Source: Platynereis dumerilii
Lineage: Eukaryota; Annelida; Polychaeta; Phyllodocida; Nereididae
Direction of reading: 5' to 3'
Assembly: GCA_026936325.1 (NCBI GenBank)
Contig: JAPTHN010000008.1
Span: 16,088,259 to 16,152,258, forward strand
Length of the DNA stretch: 64,000 nucleotides
The notes beneath the pieces are model-generated. The model was not told where the DNA came from. It did not search any database and saw only the letters and a list, made by a program, of their open reading frames with translations. The position numbers and the translations under genes are program-made. Position 1 is the first letter of the stretch, and each line of letters starts with the position of its first letter. Below, in pieces: positions 23,212-34,810 of this stretch.

Positions 23212-23322
23212 AGTGAAGCGTCAGGTCACGTGATAGTATCTCATGTTAGCACTTGGGGGGAGCTGTGGGATTTCACAAGATTACAGTCAGCCATCCTTAC
23301 TAGGTAAGTCGGCTAACTTTAC
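23212..23322 (-). repeat. DIRS right inverted terminal repeat
   Basis: The inner part shares GTCAGGTCACGTGATAGTAT with the complement of the left repeat. The outer 81 bp are complementary to 22980-23060. It ends CTAACTTTAC. Confidence 0.85.
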
Positions 23323-23727
23323 AATTATCCTATACTGTGTGTGTGGTTGATGTCTAATTATCTAATTATTCCAAGATAAATTGTCAATTAAAATGGAAAA
23401 CATAACTAGTTCATACATATCAAAACTGTATGTTTGTATAGTGCAATGGCTCCTGATACCAAATTGCAGTTAAAAGATTGTGCCAAAACTGCTGTATAAT
23501 TTAACTGTCAAAACACATATAGTCATCATTTTCCGGATGCTTAATTTCTATACCTGTGGAATCACTAAGTGTTTAAACCCATGCTAACATAATTTTCAAA
23601 TCTACAAACTATATAAAAGTGTACTTACATGCATTATTTCATCTCCCAAATTTCCCTGTCACATGTTGATTCAAAATGGTGGATGGAATGTTGTGATGGC
23701 CATGTGATGTCACTTCCTGTCACAAAG
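23323..23727. other. DIRS right flank, no feature seen
   Basis: AT-rich, non-coding. It leads into the GTGAGCTC repeat field. Confidence 0.5.
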
Positions 23728-24140
23728 ACCTCACAATGTGAGCTCTCTGTGAGATCTCATAGTGGCACAGTCATTTGTGAGCTCACTGTGGGCTCAAAGA
23801 GAGCTCACATTTTTACCTCAGCATGTGAGATTTCTGTGAGCTCTGCATGAGGTAGCAATGCATGAGGTCACAATGTGAGCTCTCTGTGACATCTCTGTGT
23901 GATTTCCTTGTCACCTCCCTGAGAGATGTAATAGTGACACCATCATATGTGAGCTCACTGTGAGCTCATAGTGGGCTCACATTTTGACCTCAGTATGTGA
24001 GATTTCAGAGAGCTCTGCATGAGGTAGCAATGCATGAGGTCACAAGGTGTGAGGTCACTGTGATGTCTTGATGACACTCTCAAGCATGACATCACCATGT
24101 GAGTTTCTTGTGATCTCACAGTGAGTGCTGTGCAGACTCA
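23728..24140 (+). repeat. TGTGAGCTC minisatellite with a higher-order repeat of about 180 bp
   Basis: Short units (ATGTGAGCTCTCTGTGA, TGTGAGCTCACTGTG) are arranged in two larger copies. The block TGTGAGCTCACTGTG, then TGTGAGATTTC, then AGCTCTGCATGAGGTAGCAA appears at about 23776-23873 and again at about 23948-24045. Related to 17440-17712. Confidence 0.7.
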
Positions 24141-25327
24141 AATGTTGACTGGGTGAGCACTACAAATAATGTTTAAAAAAATCCTGAATGAGGATTACTT
24201 TTGCCACTGAGATCATGGTTATAATTTATTTATTATTTTCGTCTTACAGTGGATATAGGAGCTACGTTGAACTGGAATTGTACAGCTTGAAGTTGAACGT
24301 TCATGCTCGTCAGAGGTCATTGAAACTCTTATGAATCTTCATCACACTTAATGACATTCAATGGATCAATCAGTGAGTATATACAGAACTTATGCCGCTG
24401 ATTGATATTTTGAAGCTACTGAATTCAGGAATGATTCCTATTTCTGTTGAGGCCTTGGGTTTGACATCTTTCAGCTTGTTCATTCTGATTTCTGAAGAAC
24501 GTTTTTCTCAAACACAGAACAACAGTACAAAGTTATCAAATGTAAAATCGACACTATGTTTTTGACAACTTTCTTTGGCTGTTCGGTATGTTGTGGGAGT
24601 CGATAAGATAAGACATAGGCTTAACAGTTTTTTCCTTGATTTCAGACCAGGAGAATTTTCATTAAGTGAACTCCTGCAGTCATTCATTCAGATTTATTTC
24701 AATCAACAGTTGTGCATGAATAACACTTGTACATACAGATGATGTAAGAGTTCTTGATGCAGTAATTAAGCTAATTTGTAATGCTCAAAATTGCTTGTGG
24801 GTCATTCCTTTATTATAACATTCAGTAAGGTATCTCTATTTTGTTCATCCCCATGGACCACTTCGATTCAGTACTAGATGCTCCCATGTTGCATGTAATT
24901 GAGGGCTGGCAAATTACACTAATATTAGATAAATGAAATGCAATGAAAAGATAAGTAAATAAAAGGAGCCCCCTTTATTTCTCCAAAATAAACATTTCAT
25001 TCAATTTTATGTCCCATCATGAATTTAGGTTTCTTCATTAATCTTGCATCCTTGACCTTGTGTTAGATTTTTCTGCATGGCCTGAGAACCTAATCACCCA
25101 TTATAGGCCTGTTGTGAATTCTGTGTTTTCTTGGGTTAGCAGACAGGTTTTGTCCAATTTCAAATTTACAATGTTTTCTTGATACATCACTGCTGTAATT
25201 AAACAAAATGTTCTTATTATAATTTCAGACAGAAGAAAACAGATCTGAATGAAATTTAAAATGAGGCACAACTTTGAGGTAAAATAGCAGTTTAAAGGCA
25301 TACTACTATTTTGATGTCATGGTCTTA

Positions 25328-25517
25328 GGCCACACATAATTGATTCTTAGCTTCGCGGACCCGCCGACACAATAGCTTTTCCGCCGATGGAAAAAAAAAA
25401 GTTTTGAATAACTTTATAAAAAATGTTTTTCTTACCTTTATTTTTGGTCCTACCGACCGACCCTAGAAAAAGTGCCTTGAGAAGATCTGAGAAGCTAAAG
25501 ATCAATTATGTGTGGCC
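25328..25517. mobile_element. 190-bp MITE with TTA target duplication (PIF/Harbinger-like)
   Basis: TTA at 25325-25327 and 25518-25520 flanks 27-bp ends reading GGCCACACATAATTGATTCT and then TAGCTTC, with two mismatches between arms. The middle has CCGCCGATGG(A)n and CCGACCGACCC. The TWA-type target suggests PIF/Harbinger. An older relative lies at 16097-16262. This copy sits in an intron of the candidate non-coding transcript. Confidence 0.75.
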
Positions 25518-26015
25518 TTATGGATGATGAAAATGGCCATTCTTAACATTTTCTAAGAAATTATCTAAATGTGTATTGTCGTATTGTGTTTATAACTTTT
25601 AATAAAGGCAACCATCACATTGCAGCCTTGGCTCTGCGGCTTGTAATATATTCATAATTTTAAGACTGAAAAATATACCTAAAACTTTAAAAACTTTAAT
25701 GAGATAATAAAATTTATAATGACTTGGGTAAACGGATTGTGACTTGAAAAATTATAAACTATTTCAATGTATTTCTTTCAATTTTCAGGACAGGAGCCAA
25801 GGGTTAATCAGTCTCATCCTCAAATGTATGGTTCTAGGATGTGGTTTCAACAACTATAATGGGACATCTCCCAGTTCATTGTGAATTATGGTAAGGAAAT
25901 AAGTGAAATGTATATTGTTCACATGATATTGTATTTTCCGAGGGGAAACTGAATTTAATGATTGCCCAAAATTTCCTACAAGGAATTACAACAGATTCGC
26001 CATGTTTTTTTGTCA

Positions 26016-27099
26016 TAAGAGTCAAGGATGGTAATTCCGTCCACTTTTGGCTAAAACTGTATTTCTAGGACAATGGGAATATATTCAGAAATTGAACTTA
26101 GTCCATTGGAAGGAACACATTCCGAACTATCATTAGCAGCCAAGAAAGTGAAATATTCAAATAATTCTTTCCAAAAACCATGGCAACACATATTGAAGGT
26201 TAGGTCATCTAAATAACACGTTGATTTGGCTTATATTTGTAAAAAAATTACATGGTGTGGATAAATAAAAGAAATCTAATCTAATCTAATCCGTCCAGTG
26301 TGCTGCTAAATCCGTCCAGCAAGGATGCTAAATCCGTCCACAGGGCATATTTCAGCCCATACCTATCATATTTTGTTATTTCTTTCAGTTTTGCAATTTA
26401 TTAACTTTAACAAACTTTAGTGTTGATTTTAGAGTAATCGGACAATGACAGAACGAGAAATACAATAATGAAAAAGTATAGATCAATTTGAGTGCAAGAA
26501 TTTCAATTGACAGCCTCAATTACATTTAAAGTACCCTTTTAACCCAAACAAAGTGGCATAGTTGCTTCAATCGACTTTCTGTAATCTTTTGTATGCCGTT
26601 TATGAATATTAAAAGTCATAAAAGCACTCTAAAATATATTTGTAGGTGGACAGATTTGCAAACCCTCAATCAGGCCAGTTCTGAAATAATGATGGTAATT
26701 CCGTCCACCTTTGTTTCCATTGTATTTCCTTTAAAAATTTCACAATGGGGAAATTTAACAAATCCTACAGAAAATAATTAAATTTTACATCATGTTCAAT
26801 AATTTTTTACTTTAAATTCAATACTGGTTGACAGGAATAGGCCTTCAAGGTTATGGCCACCAAGTCTTAAAATGTCTGTGATGATGTAAAAGGATTTGAT
26901 TGTTTTTATTCCACCTTGTTAAAATAGGCTGGAAGTATTGTTTAAATACCTGTAAAAACAATAAAAACGGCAAAACTTGTTTACAAACGACTCTCTCTTA
27001 ATTTTAAGACCCAAACAACTGTAATATGTATATATATACACACAAAGAAGGGGGTGGACGGATTTACCCTCCTGGACGGATTTACCAGCCTTGACTCTA
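26016..27099. mobile_element. 1.08-kb transposon with dispersed TAAATCCGTCCA motifs (copy 1)
   Basis: The ends read AGAGTCAAGGATGGTAATTC and, complemented, AGAGTCAAGGCTGGTAAATC, each followed by CGTCCA, with TA at the borders. The same 12-mer, or its TTCCGTCCA variant, appears at least five more times inside (about 26290, 26312, 26331, 26697 and 27054). A second copy in the opposite orientation is at 46968-47979. There is no transposase frame, so it is non-autonomous. The TA border suggests a Tc1/mariner-like group. Confidence 0.75.
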
Positions 27100-28400
27100 G
27101 TGAGTCACAATAGCTCATACTGGCAGTGCATTTTTTAACATAGTAACTGGGAGACCAAATGGTCTCCCAGTGGACAGAATTGGTATCCCAGTAATTGCTA
27201 AATTGGTGTCACTGGGAGACCAACTTTTTTTCCAGGGACTTTATTAAGGAGGCAGTTTTTATAAGATTCAGGCACTTCACCATTGGGGGTGATACTCGCC
27301 CGACTCGGATATTGTTGTTAACATTTTTTCCCTTCTGATTACTAAAAAGTGGGAAAAATGCATTTTTAGACCTCTATGCCTTTTAGGTAATTTTTGAGGG
27401 CCCTTTGAAATATCGGGCCAAATTGTGAATTGTGTCAAAGTCCAGATTTCAAATTCCATTATCTCAGTATCTGCTTGATGTACCTCAGTTATATTTTAGC
27501 AGCAAAATATATTGACCCAACAGCATCATTTGGTATCGCATTTAGAATGATTGAATGTGGGCACAAGCACTCATGAGGGTTGACTGATGAGATGGGATAG
27601 AGAGTGGGAGTACTCAACATGCTACACATTTACCCCATTTACTTGCCCAGCACAGACACTGAAACACCAGGGCCACCAATTAACATTTTTCTGGTGAAGG
27701 TGGATTGAATTTTTCGGGTTCCCCATGCCATCCTCCATGCTGTCAGTGGTGGTAACACCCAGTAGCCCTGAAGACTGATGGGTTCGAACCTGGGTCAGTC
27801 AATTTGGGATCTTGTCAGTTTACTCTCAAGTCTCAATATTGTTATGTCTCGCAGAATTGTTCAATGTCAATTGGTTGACTATAAGCCTATATTATATAGT
27901 ATATAGATGGTAAATGTTAAATATTGCAATCAAAATCCAAGGTGGGTGTCATTCATAGGAGATGTTAAATCATTGTCTCTTTCGATCATTTTCAAAAAGG
28001 GTAAGAAGACTCCTGCTGTATCTACCATCTCATCGATCAACCTGTGATCACCTGCTCCTCTTAAATTGCTGCACTGGTAAATACCATATCTATCTAGATC
28101 TATCTATCTATCTATTGATAAATCTATCTATCTATCTGTTGATAAATCTGAAAATACCTGTCTGAATAGTTAGGGCAGTGCAGGACAAATGATCTGTTGG
28201 ATTCAGGGGATGTGAACTTACAGACACCACACCACCTCCATTTTGAACCCCTGGGTTCTTGTATGCATAAAAATCATGATTTGAATATCTCCTTGATTTT
28301 ACTGTGTCCCGTGAATTCGATAGGCCTTAGGATGCTCATTCTATGGATGTTGTGTCATAAAATTTTATTTTTCTAATAGGCCTATTTCAAAAATCTTTTT
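27100..28400. other. Intron of candidate transcript, simple repeat only
   Basis: No coding frame was recognised. It contains GGTCTCCCAGT words near 27160-27210 and a (TATC)n microsatellite with two TGATAAATC interruptions at about 28088-28150. Confidence 0.45.
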
Positions 28401-28599
28401 CAGATATGCCATTGGGGTGACATGGAGACGTCTATACACAACTCAGAAGGGCTGATGAGGCACATGTAACTGTCACACACCAATCCTGTTTACACTTAAA
28501 TAACACATCAATTTACATGGCTCAATGGTAAATTATTGTAATTAATGTGATGCATAATATAATTAATCAATAAAGTTTGTATAACACTTTTGAAAAGTT

Positions 28600-29240
28600 T
28601 TAATGTAAATTATGTAAATATATGTAGAAGTTGTTCTTTTATATGCCACTCTGAGTATGTGAAGCTTTTGAGAAAAAAAAATTAGTGGTTAATGTCTGTG
28701 ACTTCATTAAAATGCTTAACCTGAACTTCAGGCTGAAGCATGTGAAATTCATCAAATGTTGGTCTGAGGAAGGTTGCTTTTTTAAAATTTTTGTGAGGAT
28801 ATGAAAATGTTTAGCAATAATAGCATGTGAATTTCATCCAATCTAGTGTATCAAAATAGAAGAGGCTTATATAAGTCAATTATATAAATTGGAAAAGGTC
28901 TGAAATATGTCCTCTGAATTTCATTCGGCGATTTTGATTCAGTGTGTTTGATTTGGCCATTCTGTGGAACCCTATCTGTTGCATCTCTGCTCTGGTTCTG
29001 AGTCCCCATCTTTTGACAAACTGTTTATAATTGTGCGTAACCTAATTAATCAAAAATGTCAACCTCTAACATTTGGCATGTGAATTTCATTGAAGTGGGG
29101 CAGAATAGCATAACGTCTAAATATCTTGACTGAAGTTTTAATTACCTAAGCCAAAGATTTCACCGGCCAAGATCCTGGTGTGAAAAAGCATGGAAGTTCT
29201 ATAATATATTTTCTCGTGGCTTGCAGTTGTGTCTGGGTGT
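28600..29240. other. Intergenic, nothing recognised
   Basis: AT-rich. TGTGAATTTCAT words recur at about 28740, 28826 and 29080, but no ordered repeat or frame could be supported. Confidence 0.4.
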
Positions 29241-29248
29241 ATTGGCAC

Positions 29249-29509
29249 CATAGAAATACATAGAACGGACATGAGGCTCTGGCAGATGAAGCAACCAAAT
29301 CCACCATCTTGGAACTGCCCTGTGTCCTGACACAATGGTACTATGACGTCATCAATAACAGTGATGTCACTTATAACAATGGTATGACGTCACATCATAA
29401 TTAGTCTATTGTGACGTCATGTCTCAGGGCAGTTCCAATATGGCGGATTTGGTGACCTCATCTTGAGGTGGCTTCATACAGCCTCATGTCCATTCTATGT
29501 ATTTCTATG
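29249..29509. mobile_element. 261-bp hAT-type MITE with perfect 8-bp target duplication
   Basis: ATTGGCAC stands on both sides (29241-29248 and 29510-29517). The ends read CATAGAAATACATAGAACGG and nearly the same on the other strand, followed by ACATGAGGCT. Inner arms share TCCACCATCTTGGAACTGCC. The centre is rich in TGACGTCA, the CRE/ATF palindrome. An 8-bp duplication is the mark of hAT transposases. Confidence 0.85.
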
Positions 29510-29519
29510 ATTGGCACTC

Positions 29520-30480
29520 CTGAGAGATGATTCAGTTTCAAATTTGGTTTCTTTTCATAGTCTTGTTATTGGTTTTATTATTGTCAAAACCAAAATGCCA
29601 ACCTCAGATAGCTTTGGATTTTCGAAAATTTTGGTTTGAATATTTAAGTTGTCAAGGTTTTGTCAAGGTTGCTGGGCAATGATGGATCCATAATTTAACC
29701 GTTTTTCCATGCAACATATTGAAGAAACAAGTTTGGTCACAATTGACCTGGTGTCTGCCACTCTCTTTCTCGGGTATACATGGGATTATGTGCAAGGCTG
29801 GGTTTGTTTAAGAAAATGTCCGAGCTGGCATGTGACTCTCATCAAAGCTGAAGTGGTAGATTTGAGGTTATCTTTTGCAAGTTGGCATGACACTTCCACA
29901 ATTTTTCAATGAATTTGAATTGTTCGAATTTCTTGATTCACGTTTTAAATGTTGTATAGCTGTATTACTTCTGGATGGTAAATGGCACTTGATGTGAAGG
30001 CCTATGGTTGAAAGCTATAATGGATAGCAACTTGCCTCTATATGGTTGAGTGGAACTAGTGTGATCAACCAGGGGCGATTTCTATGCCTAGGAATTCTTT
30101 ATTGAAATAGCCCCACTACTGTGCTGTGGCATTATCATATTATTTAACTGTAAAGAAAAGTATGTTAATGAGATTTAGTACAATTTCATCTGCAAATTAC
30201 AATGCAAATTACAATGATTATATATTTCAAGCTACGATGTATATATTCTTATATTGGAGTTGATTTAAGAATTGGCACTCAAATTCGAGAGCTTGTGTTG
30301 TTGAGGGTTTCATTTGATCCCTAGTTGTCAGATTAAAAGGATATGTTATCACTCAATTTATTACTTAGAATTTCTGTTCACCTCACTCTGCATGTAAATT
30401 AGATATTGTTGAAGTTTATAAGGTTTAAAGTGAAATGATACAATTGCTTTTTCCTTTTATTCATGATCAAGTTGGTTGGA
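29520..30480. other. Intergenic, nothing recognised
   Basis: No TIR pairs, RNA genes or protein similarity seen. The frames present are short and lack splice or similarity support. Confidence 0.4.
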
Positions 30481-30489
30481 ATGTGGGCG

Positions 30490-31983
30490 CAGGTCCGTAC
30501 CCATGGGGGGGTGTGGGGGGGTGTGACACCCCCCCAATATTTGGCCAGAGGGGGCCCCAAGATAGAGGTAGCTAAAACACGTTTTGGACTAAAAATTACT
30601 GATAAATAGAAACGTACCACAGCGTTATGGACTGAATTTGAGAAGGCCCCCAACTGACTCGATAACTTTATTTCTGAGGCCCTTGATTGACTGGAGAAAT
30701 TCATTAAAGAGGGCCCCTCTCAGAGGGCCCTCAACTGACTTCGGAAATCTACTTCAGAGGGCCCCCCGATGGACTCGAGAAATTTGTTTCTGATGCCCCC
30801 TGCCTCGCTGACACAAAAATTTACTTCAGAGGGCCCCCCTCTCAGTAAACGGAACATTTGAAGTTATTTCAGGAGACCCACAAAGGAGAAATTTAATTCA
30901 GAGCCCCCCCAACCCCCACTGACCCCAGAAATGTTTTCAGAGGGCCCCCTGACTGAATTCCACAAATTAATTTTAGAGGGCCCCAAATACACAGAGCATC
31001 AATAAAAACGCAACATTGCAAAATGGCTTAACATGGCACTTCCTCTTAAAGTATCAAAATAAAAAGGTTGCGCACACCTGATGGTTGCCGTCAAGTATAT
31101 TCATGACAATATTAACATCTCCAAGTGCTATACTTCTGTGTCAAATTAAATCGTCATGACTTGTCGAAAATGCAAGTCACAAAATGTCAAGATCCCTTGA
31201 TCATTAATTTCAGTAACCTTGCTCTTCTTTTGATGTTATCCTTTGATAAATTAGGAAAGTTTACCATTTTACTTGCTTGATGGCATGGTAAAAAGTGATA
31301 TTGAACTCAAGCACAATTAAAGATGACCAGATTAATAAAATTTAGTGTCAATGGTGCCCTGCCCCCTACAGGAGCGTTTTGTCAAAATCTTCAGAATGAT
31401 ATTTTATTGAGATTTTTTGAGAGTTTTGATAAGCAGTGAGCTTCTATATCTATGTTTCTATCCTGAGCACACATTAAAACTTAAGTGCTTCGGGTTCACA
31501 TGCTTCATTTCCAGTTGGTAATTCCTAAATTCTGATTTTTGCATTCAAAATTAGCTTTCTCCTTAACATATTTTCAAAATTGTTCATGGGGCAGCTTTTT
31601 GGAAGTCTTGTACCTGTTATTTGAAAATTTCATAAGATTTATGCCATCCAATATGCCACAAAACCGATATTTGCATTAGCGCCTTTTCTGCTTCTGCTGC
31701 CTGCATATTGTTCCTGCACCCGGGGGGGGGGGACCTTGGGGGCACAACATTTTCTGGAGGGAATTCCATTTTGTGGGGCGTACATTATTATAATATGTAT
31801 ACACCACAATTTCTCCATAAGTTTCCATTGGTATCCATATTGGAGGACGTACGTCATACGCTCTCGTGAACCCCATTTTCCGATACTGTTGAGTTGTTTC
31901 TGAAAGGGGGCCCAAATGGTCCAAGGAAGGGGGGCCCAAGGGTGCTACACCCCCCCAACCATGAGGCTATGGGTTCGGCCCTG
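30490..31983. mobile_element. 1.5-kb hAT-type element with perfect 8-bp target duplication
   Basis: TGTGGGCG lies at 30482-30489 and 31984-31991. The ends read CAGGTCCGTACCCATGGGGG and, complemented, CAGGGCCGAACCCATAGCC, and both continue into G-rich GGGGGGGTGT blocks. CAGG(G/T)CCG ends plus 8-bp duplications indicate hAT. No transposase frame survives. A GAGGGCCCCC tandem repeat fills 30640-30990. Confidence 0.8.
30640..30990 (+). repeat. GAGGGCCCC minisatellite inside the hAT element
   Basis: About seven imperfect units of about 45-55 bp, each of the form AGAGGGCCCCC, CTGACT, then GAAATTTA(T/C)TTCAG. It probably expanded after or during life as a transposon. Confidence 0.65.
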
Positions 31984-31991
31984 TGTGGGCG

Positions 31992-32700
31992 TGTCATAAG
32001 GACTATACTGTAGGCCTATATCATGCTATATGCAAAATAGTACACAGTTAAGGGGAGTTGTAGGGAGAGAAGGGCACTTTTCTGTAATTTTTGGAATATT
32101 GGCCCATGTTTGGTATCAAAAGATAGGTTTTGGCCCAATTGGATAATTTCAGACTATTTTGCATTTTTGCCATAATGATTGCCATAGCAACAATTTTATA
32201 CGCCGGAAAAGTACCGATTTTCACTGTTGAAAGAATGTGAAATTTCTGAAATTACATTTGTGAATTAATAAAAGATTGGAAGTGTATTATTGCCAATGTT
32301 GACGTTTTCTTTTTGAAGTTGCCTTGTCGAATATTGTGTGGGTACAGTACACATAAGATATATTTTTGGAGGGACATTCAAAACACTTACATTTTTCAAA
32401 CACAGAATGTTCATTATTTAGAATTTCGTACGAAATCATCCGCCAGAATCTAAAACTGAAGATGGCGAATTGTTGACACAATAAAGCTGTTTTATTTCAA
32501 AATTCAAATACATTACTGCACCTTTTCTTATCAACAAGGTTCTGAAAAAACAGACTTGGGCGCCAGAACCACAAAATTGATCCCTGCCCTCGTGTTCCAT
32601 CCTCAGTGTACCAAGCACCTTTCTGTGTGTATGTGTGCATCTTTGGTTTTAATTATAGACTGATATTATTTTAAAACATTAAATTAATGTCTTTTGAGGT
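31992..32700. other. Intergenic, nothing recognised
   Basis: No gene or repeat end could be supported here. Confidence 0.4.
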
Positions 32701-32714
32701 CTGTTAATTCCCCA

Positions 32715-33180
32715 GCCATAGTTTTACATGCTTTGCATGGTATTTTTATCCTTATACATTAGAATAGCTACTGTCTTTATGCATCTCCGTTGTACATTCA
32801 ATACATTTTCTTCTCGACATACGTTATCATAGTCTGCCTGATAATCATTAACAACAAATCGTATAGCTCTTTTATTGGTCTTTTCAAGTTTTTCCATGTT
32901 CAGTTTGCCAGCAAACATCCATACAGTAGGACCATAGTTAAAGTTGCTTTGTACATAGCTGTTGTACACTACTTTCTGCATTGTCTATCTAGGTAATGCT
33001 TCATTCTTTTCAGAGCATTTATTTGTTTACTGGTTTGGTTACATACCTCATCTAAGATTAATTGCAGTCTAATTTTGAATTTAAACATGAGACAATCACA
33101 TATTGGTTCCATAGTGTGACAGAGACACAAGAACATCAACTCAATGTCTTGCAATCTGTTTCAGACTATTGAAACAATCT
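32715..33180 (-). pseudogene. LINE reverse transcriptase C-terminal fragment
   Basis: On the minus strand one reads EVCNQTSKQINALKRMKHYL, then KVVYNSYVQSNFNYGPTVWM, then KLEKTNKRAIRFVVND. This is the standard region after the catalytic core of CR1/jockey-like non-LTR enzymes (K.s.qLnvLkRl, then SnFnYcp.vW, then LEk.q.RalR). It is split across two frames at about 32985 and lacks the catalytic part, so it is a dead 5'-truncated copy. Confidence 0.7.
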
Positions 33181-33189
33181 AAGAAGTGT

Positions 33190-34485
33190 TTTTTAAATCA
33201 CAAAAAATGGAGTAAATAAGTATTTCCCATATATGTAGATTTTCTCAATACCTAAGCAAGTTACGAATATAAAATTGGCACCACAGTGTGCAGAATAATT
33301 TATACATCTTTGTATCAACTAGATCCATGTGTTTGGTTGGACTGAAACTGGTAATTTGTGAGCTATTGGCTAAAATAGCCATTTTCGCATGAAAACACCT
33401 TCAAATGAGCTGATATTTTACTAGGAAGTCAGAGAGGGGCTATAGAACACATTTAAAGGTTAGGCCCTATGAATTTCAGACTTCCACTTTTTTTGGGACT
33501 ACCTACCACTAAGAAAATAAAATGGGCGATAATACTACTATCTGTTACCGAAATTGGTCATGGTAGTAGCTGGTATCAACATTTTTCTATTTTTTTTTCT
33601 GATTTTTTGGTCCTATTCAGAATCATGACCAACCTCGGTAACACGGGAAAATGCCTTACTCCCTGTCTATTGACCAATCAGATAGGGTTATTCTGACAGG
33701 AACCATTTGTTTACCAAACAAAAAAGATGCTGCCAGGTGTTGCAACGGCCGAAATGGAATCATTAACTTTTCATAGTGCCTACTATACATCCATGTTTTA
33801 TTTCATGGTGGACTCGGCGATCGAGTTGGAAGGGCCGCTCCTGGAAGGCGGATTTATGGCGGATCTTTTGCACCTTTTTTTTGGAGGTCAGTTGAAATGT
33901 TATCTCTATTGTGTAAACGTTTTGTGAAGATTGGTTGGCAAACAAAAAAGGTGCACACAGTTATATTGTCAAAAGTCGGATTGTTTTCAGATGCGTTGCT
34001 CGTTCCGATGCTGATCCTGGGTAAAATATGGATTGTCACGCATTTAAACTTGCCTGGTAATGTAGATTTATTACATTTCAACAAGTTTTGGTGGTTCTGT
34101 AGTGCCAGATATCTTTAAAAAATTTCCTTAACGATTGTCAAAAAGTTGTCATGTGGCACTGTCAAGGCCGCCAAAACGTAAACAAATATCACGTGACCAA
34201 GAATCAAAATGAAGCCCAATGTTCGGCCTAAAACATCAGGTAGGCCGAGCGTTTGGGCTATGAGGTCGCATGATAAAGCAACATAACGTCATGTAGGCCA
34301 GAGTCCGTCGTCAAGTCTATGGTTACACTTTGCATAGGTTTGGCCAACAGTGACTACACAGTTCTAAGTGGTATTCTATAGCTGACAGCAATTTGATTTT
34401 ATATGATTTGACTTTTTTTGAAACATGTGCTATCTCCAAGCCAATGTTTTGATGAAACAGGAAGTCATGACGTACATCATGTACA
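33190..34485. other. Upstream flank of the MS4A-like gene, no coding feature
   Basis: A moderately CpG-containing patch lies at 33720-33860 (GGCGATCGAG, GGCGGATTTATGGCGG) and a CACGTGAC-like site at about 34190. It could hold the promoter, but no TATA-like or initiator motif can be singled out. Confidence 0.35.
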
Positions 34486-34489
34486 GTGC

Positions 34490-34810
34490 TGCCACGCTGT
34501 TGCACCACGCCAGGAGTTGATGTCAAAGCTATGCATGTATAATTTATGTATGTTTCAGTATGTTTCAGTCAATATCCTTTCTTTTCTTTTTCCCTGTGTT
34601 GTTACTAAGGAAAAAACACTAAGTCTGAGTTGCACTGGAGTTGGCTCCTGTAAAGTATGTGCATGCAAGCATCATATACAGTGTCTACAAGTGGAACTGG
34701 CCAAAAACACTGAGTCACAAAGAAACCAGGTCAACCAGGAACTGGGTCTGGGTGTTTCAAAACATTGGAGCTGCTGGTGCTGACACCCGGGTTGCTAAGT
34801 AACATACAAG
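34490..34810 (+). other. Probable 5' UTR exon of the MS4A-like gene
   Basis: The block ends AACATACAAG followed by GTAAAA at 34811. Its last 150 bp, including ACCAGGTCAACC, CAAAACATTGGAGCTGCTGG and the same donor, are repeated at 63257-63556. Conservation up to the donor and then loss of similarity is what a duplicated exon would show. The next acceptor is at 36739, the exon with the start codon. Confidence 0.5.

Larger units (their letters stand above)
17958..23322 (+). mobile_element. DIRS-type tyrosine-recombinase retrotransposon, looks whole
   Basis: The element is about 5.37 kb. Its parts are a left inverted terminal repeat (17958 to about 18031), a GC-rich leader, Gag-like region, reverse transcriptase, RNase H, methyltransferase-like domain, tyrosine recombinase, internal complementary region (22937-23060) and right inverted repeat (about 23212-23322). 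The internal region is made of the complement of the left end (43 bp) joined to the complement of the right end (81 bp), both identical by eye, as DIRS elements need for making their circular intermediate. It looks whole, with no obvious breaks in the main frames. Matching ends and open frames suggest a young insertion. There is no target duplication, as expected for this class. Confidence 0.9.
24250..28590 (+). ncRNA. Candidate spliced non-coding transcript (or distal 3' UTR exons)
   Basis: Five segments have pyrimidine-rich acceptors: 24250-24372 (donor GTGAGT), 24646-24743 (GTAAGA), 25229-25278 (GTAAAA), 25789-25890 (GTAAGG), and a last one from 28404 (acceptor CTTTTTCAG) to an AATAAA at 28569-28574. 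All three frames contain stops, so it is not coding. It could be an independent long non-coding RNA, or 3' UTR exons of the upstream FLYWCH-MULE gene, whose exon at 15824 could be spliced at 15977 across the DIRS insertion. This is inference from splice signals only. Confidence 0.35.
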
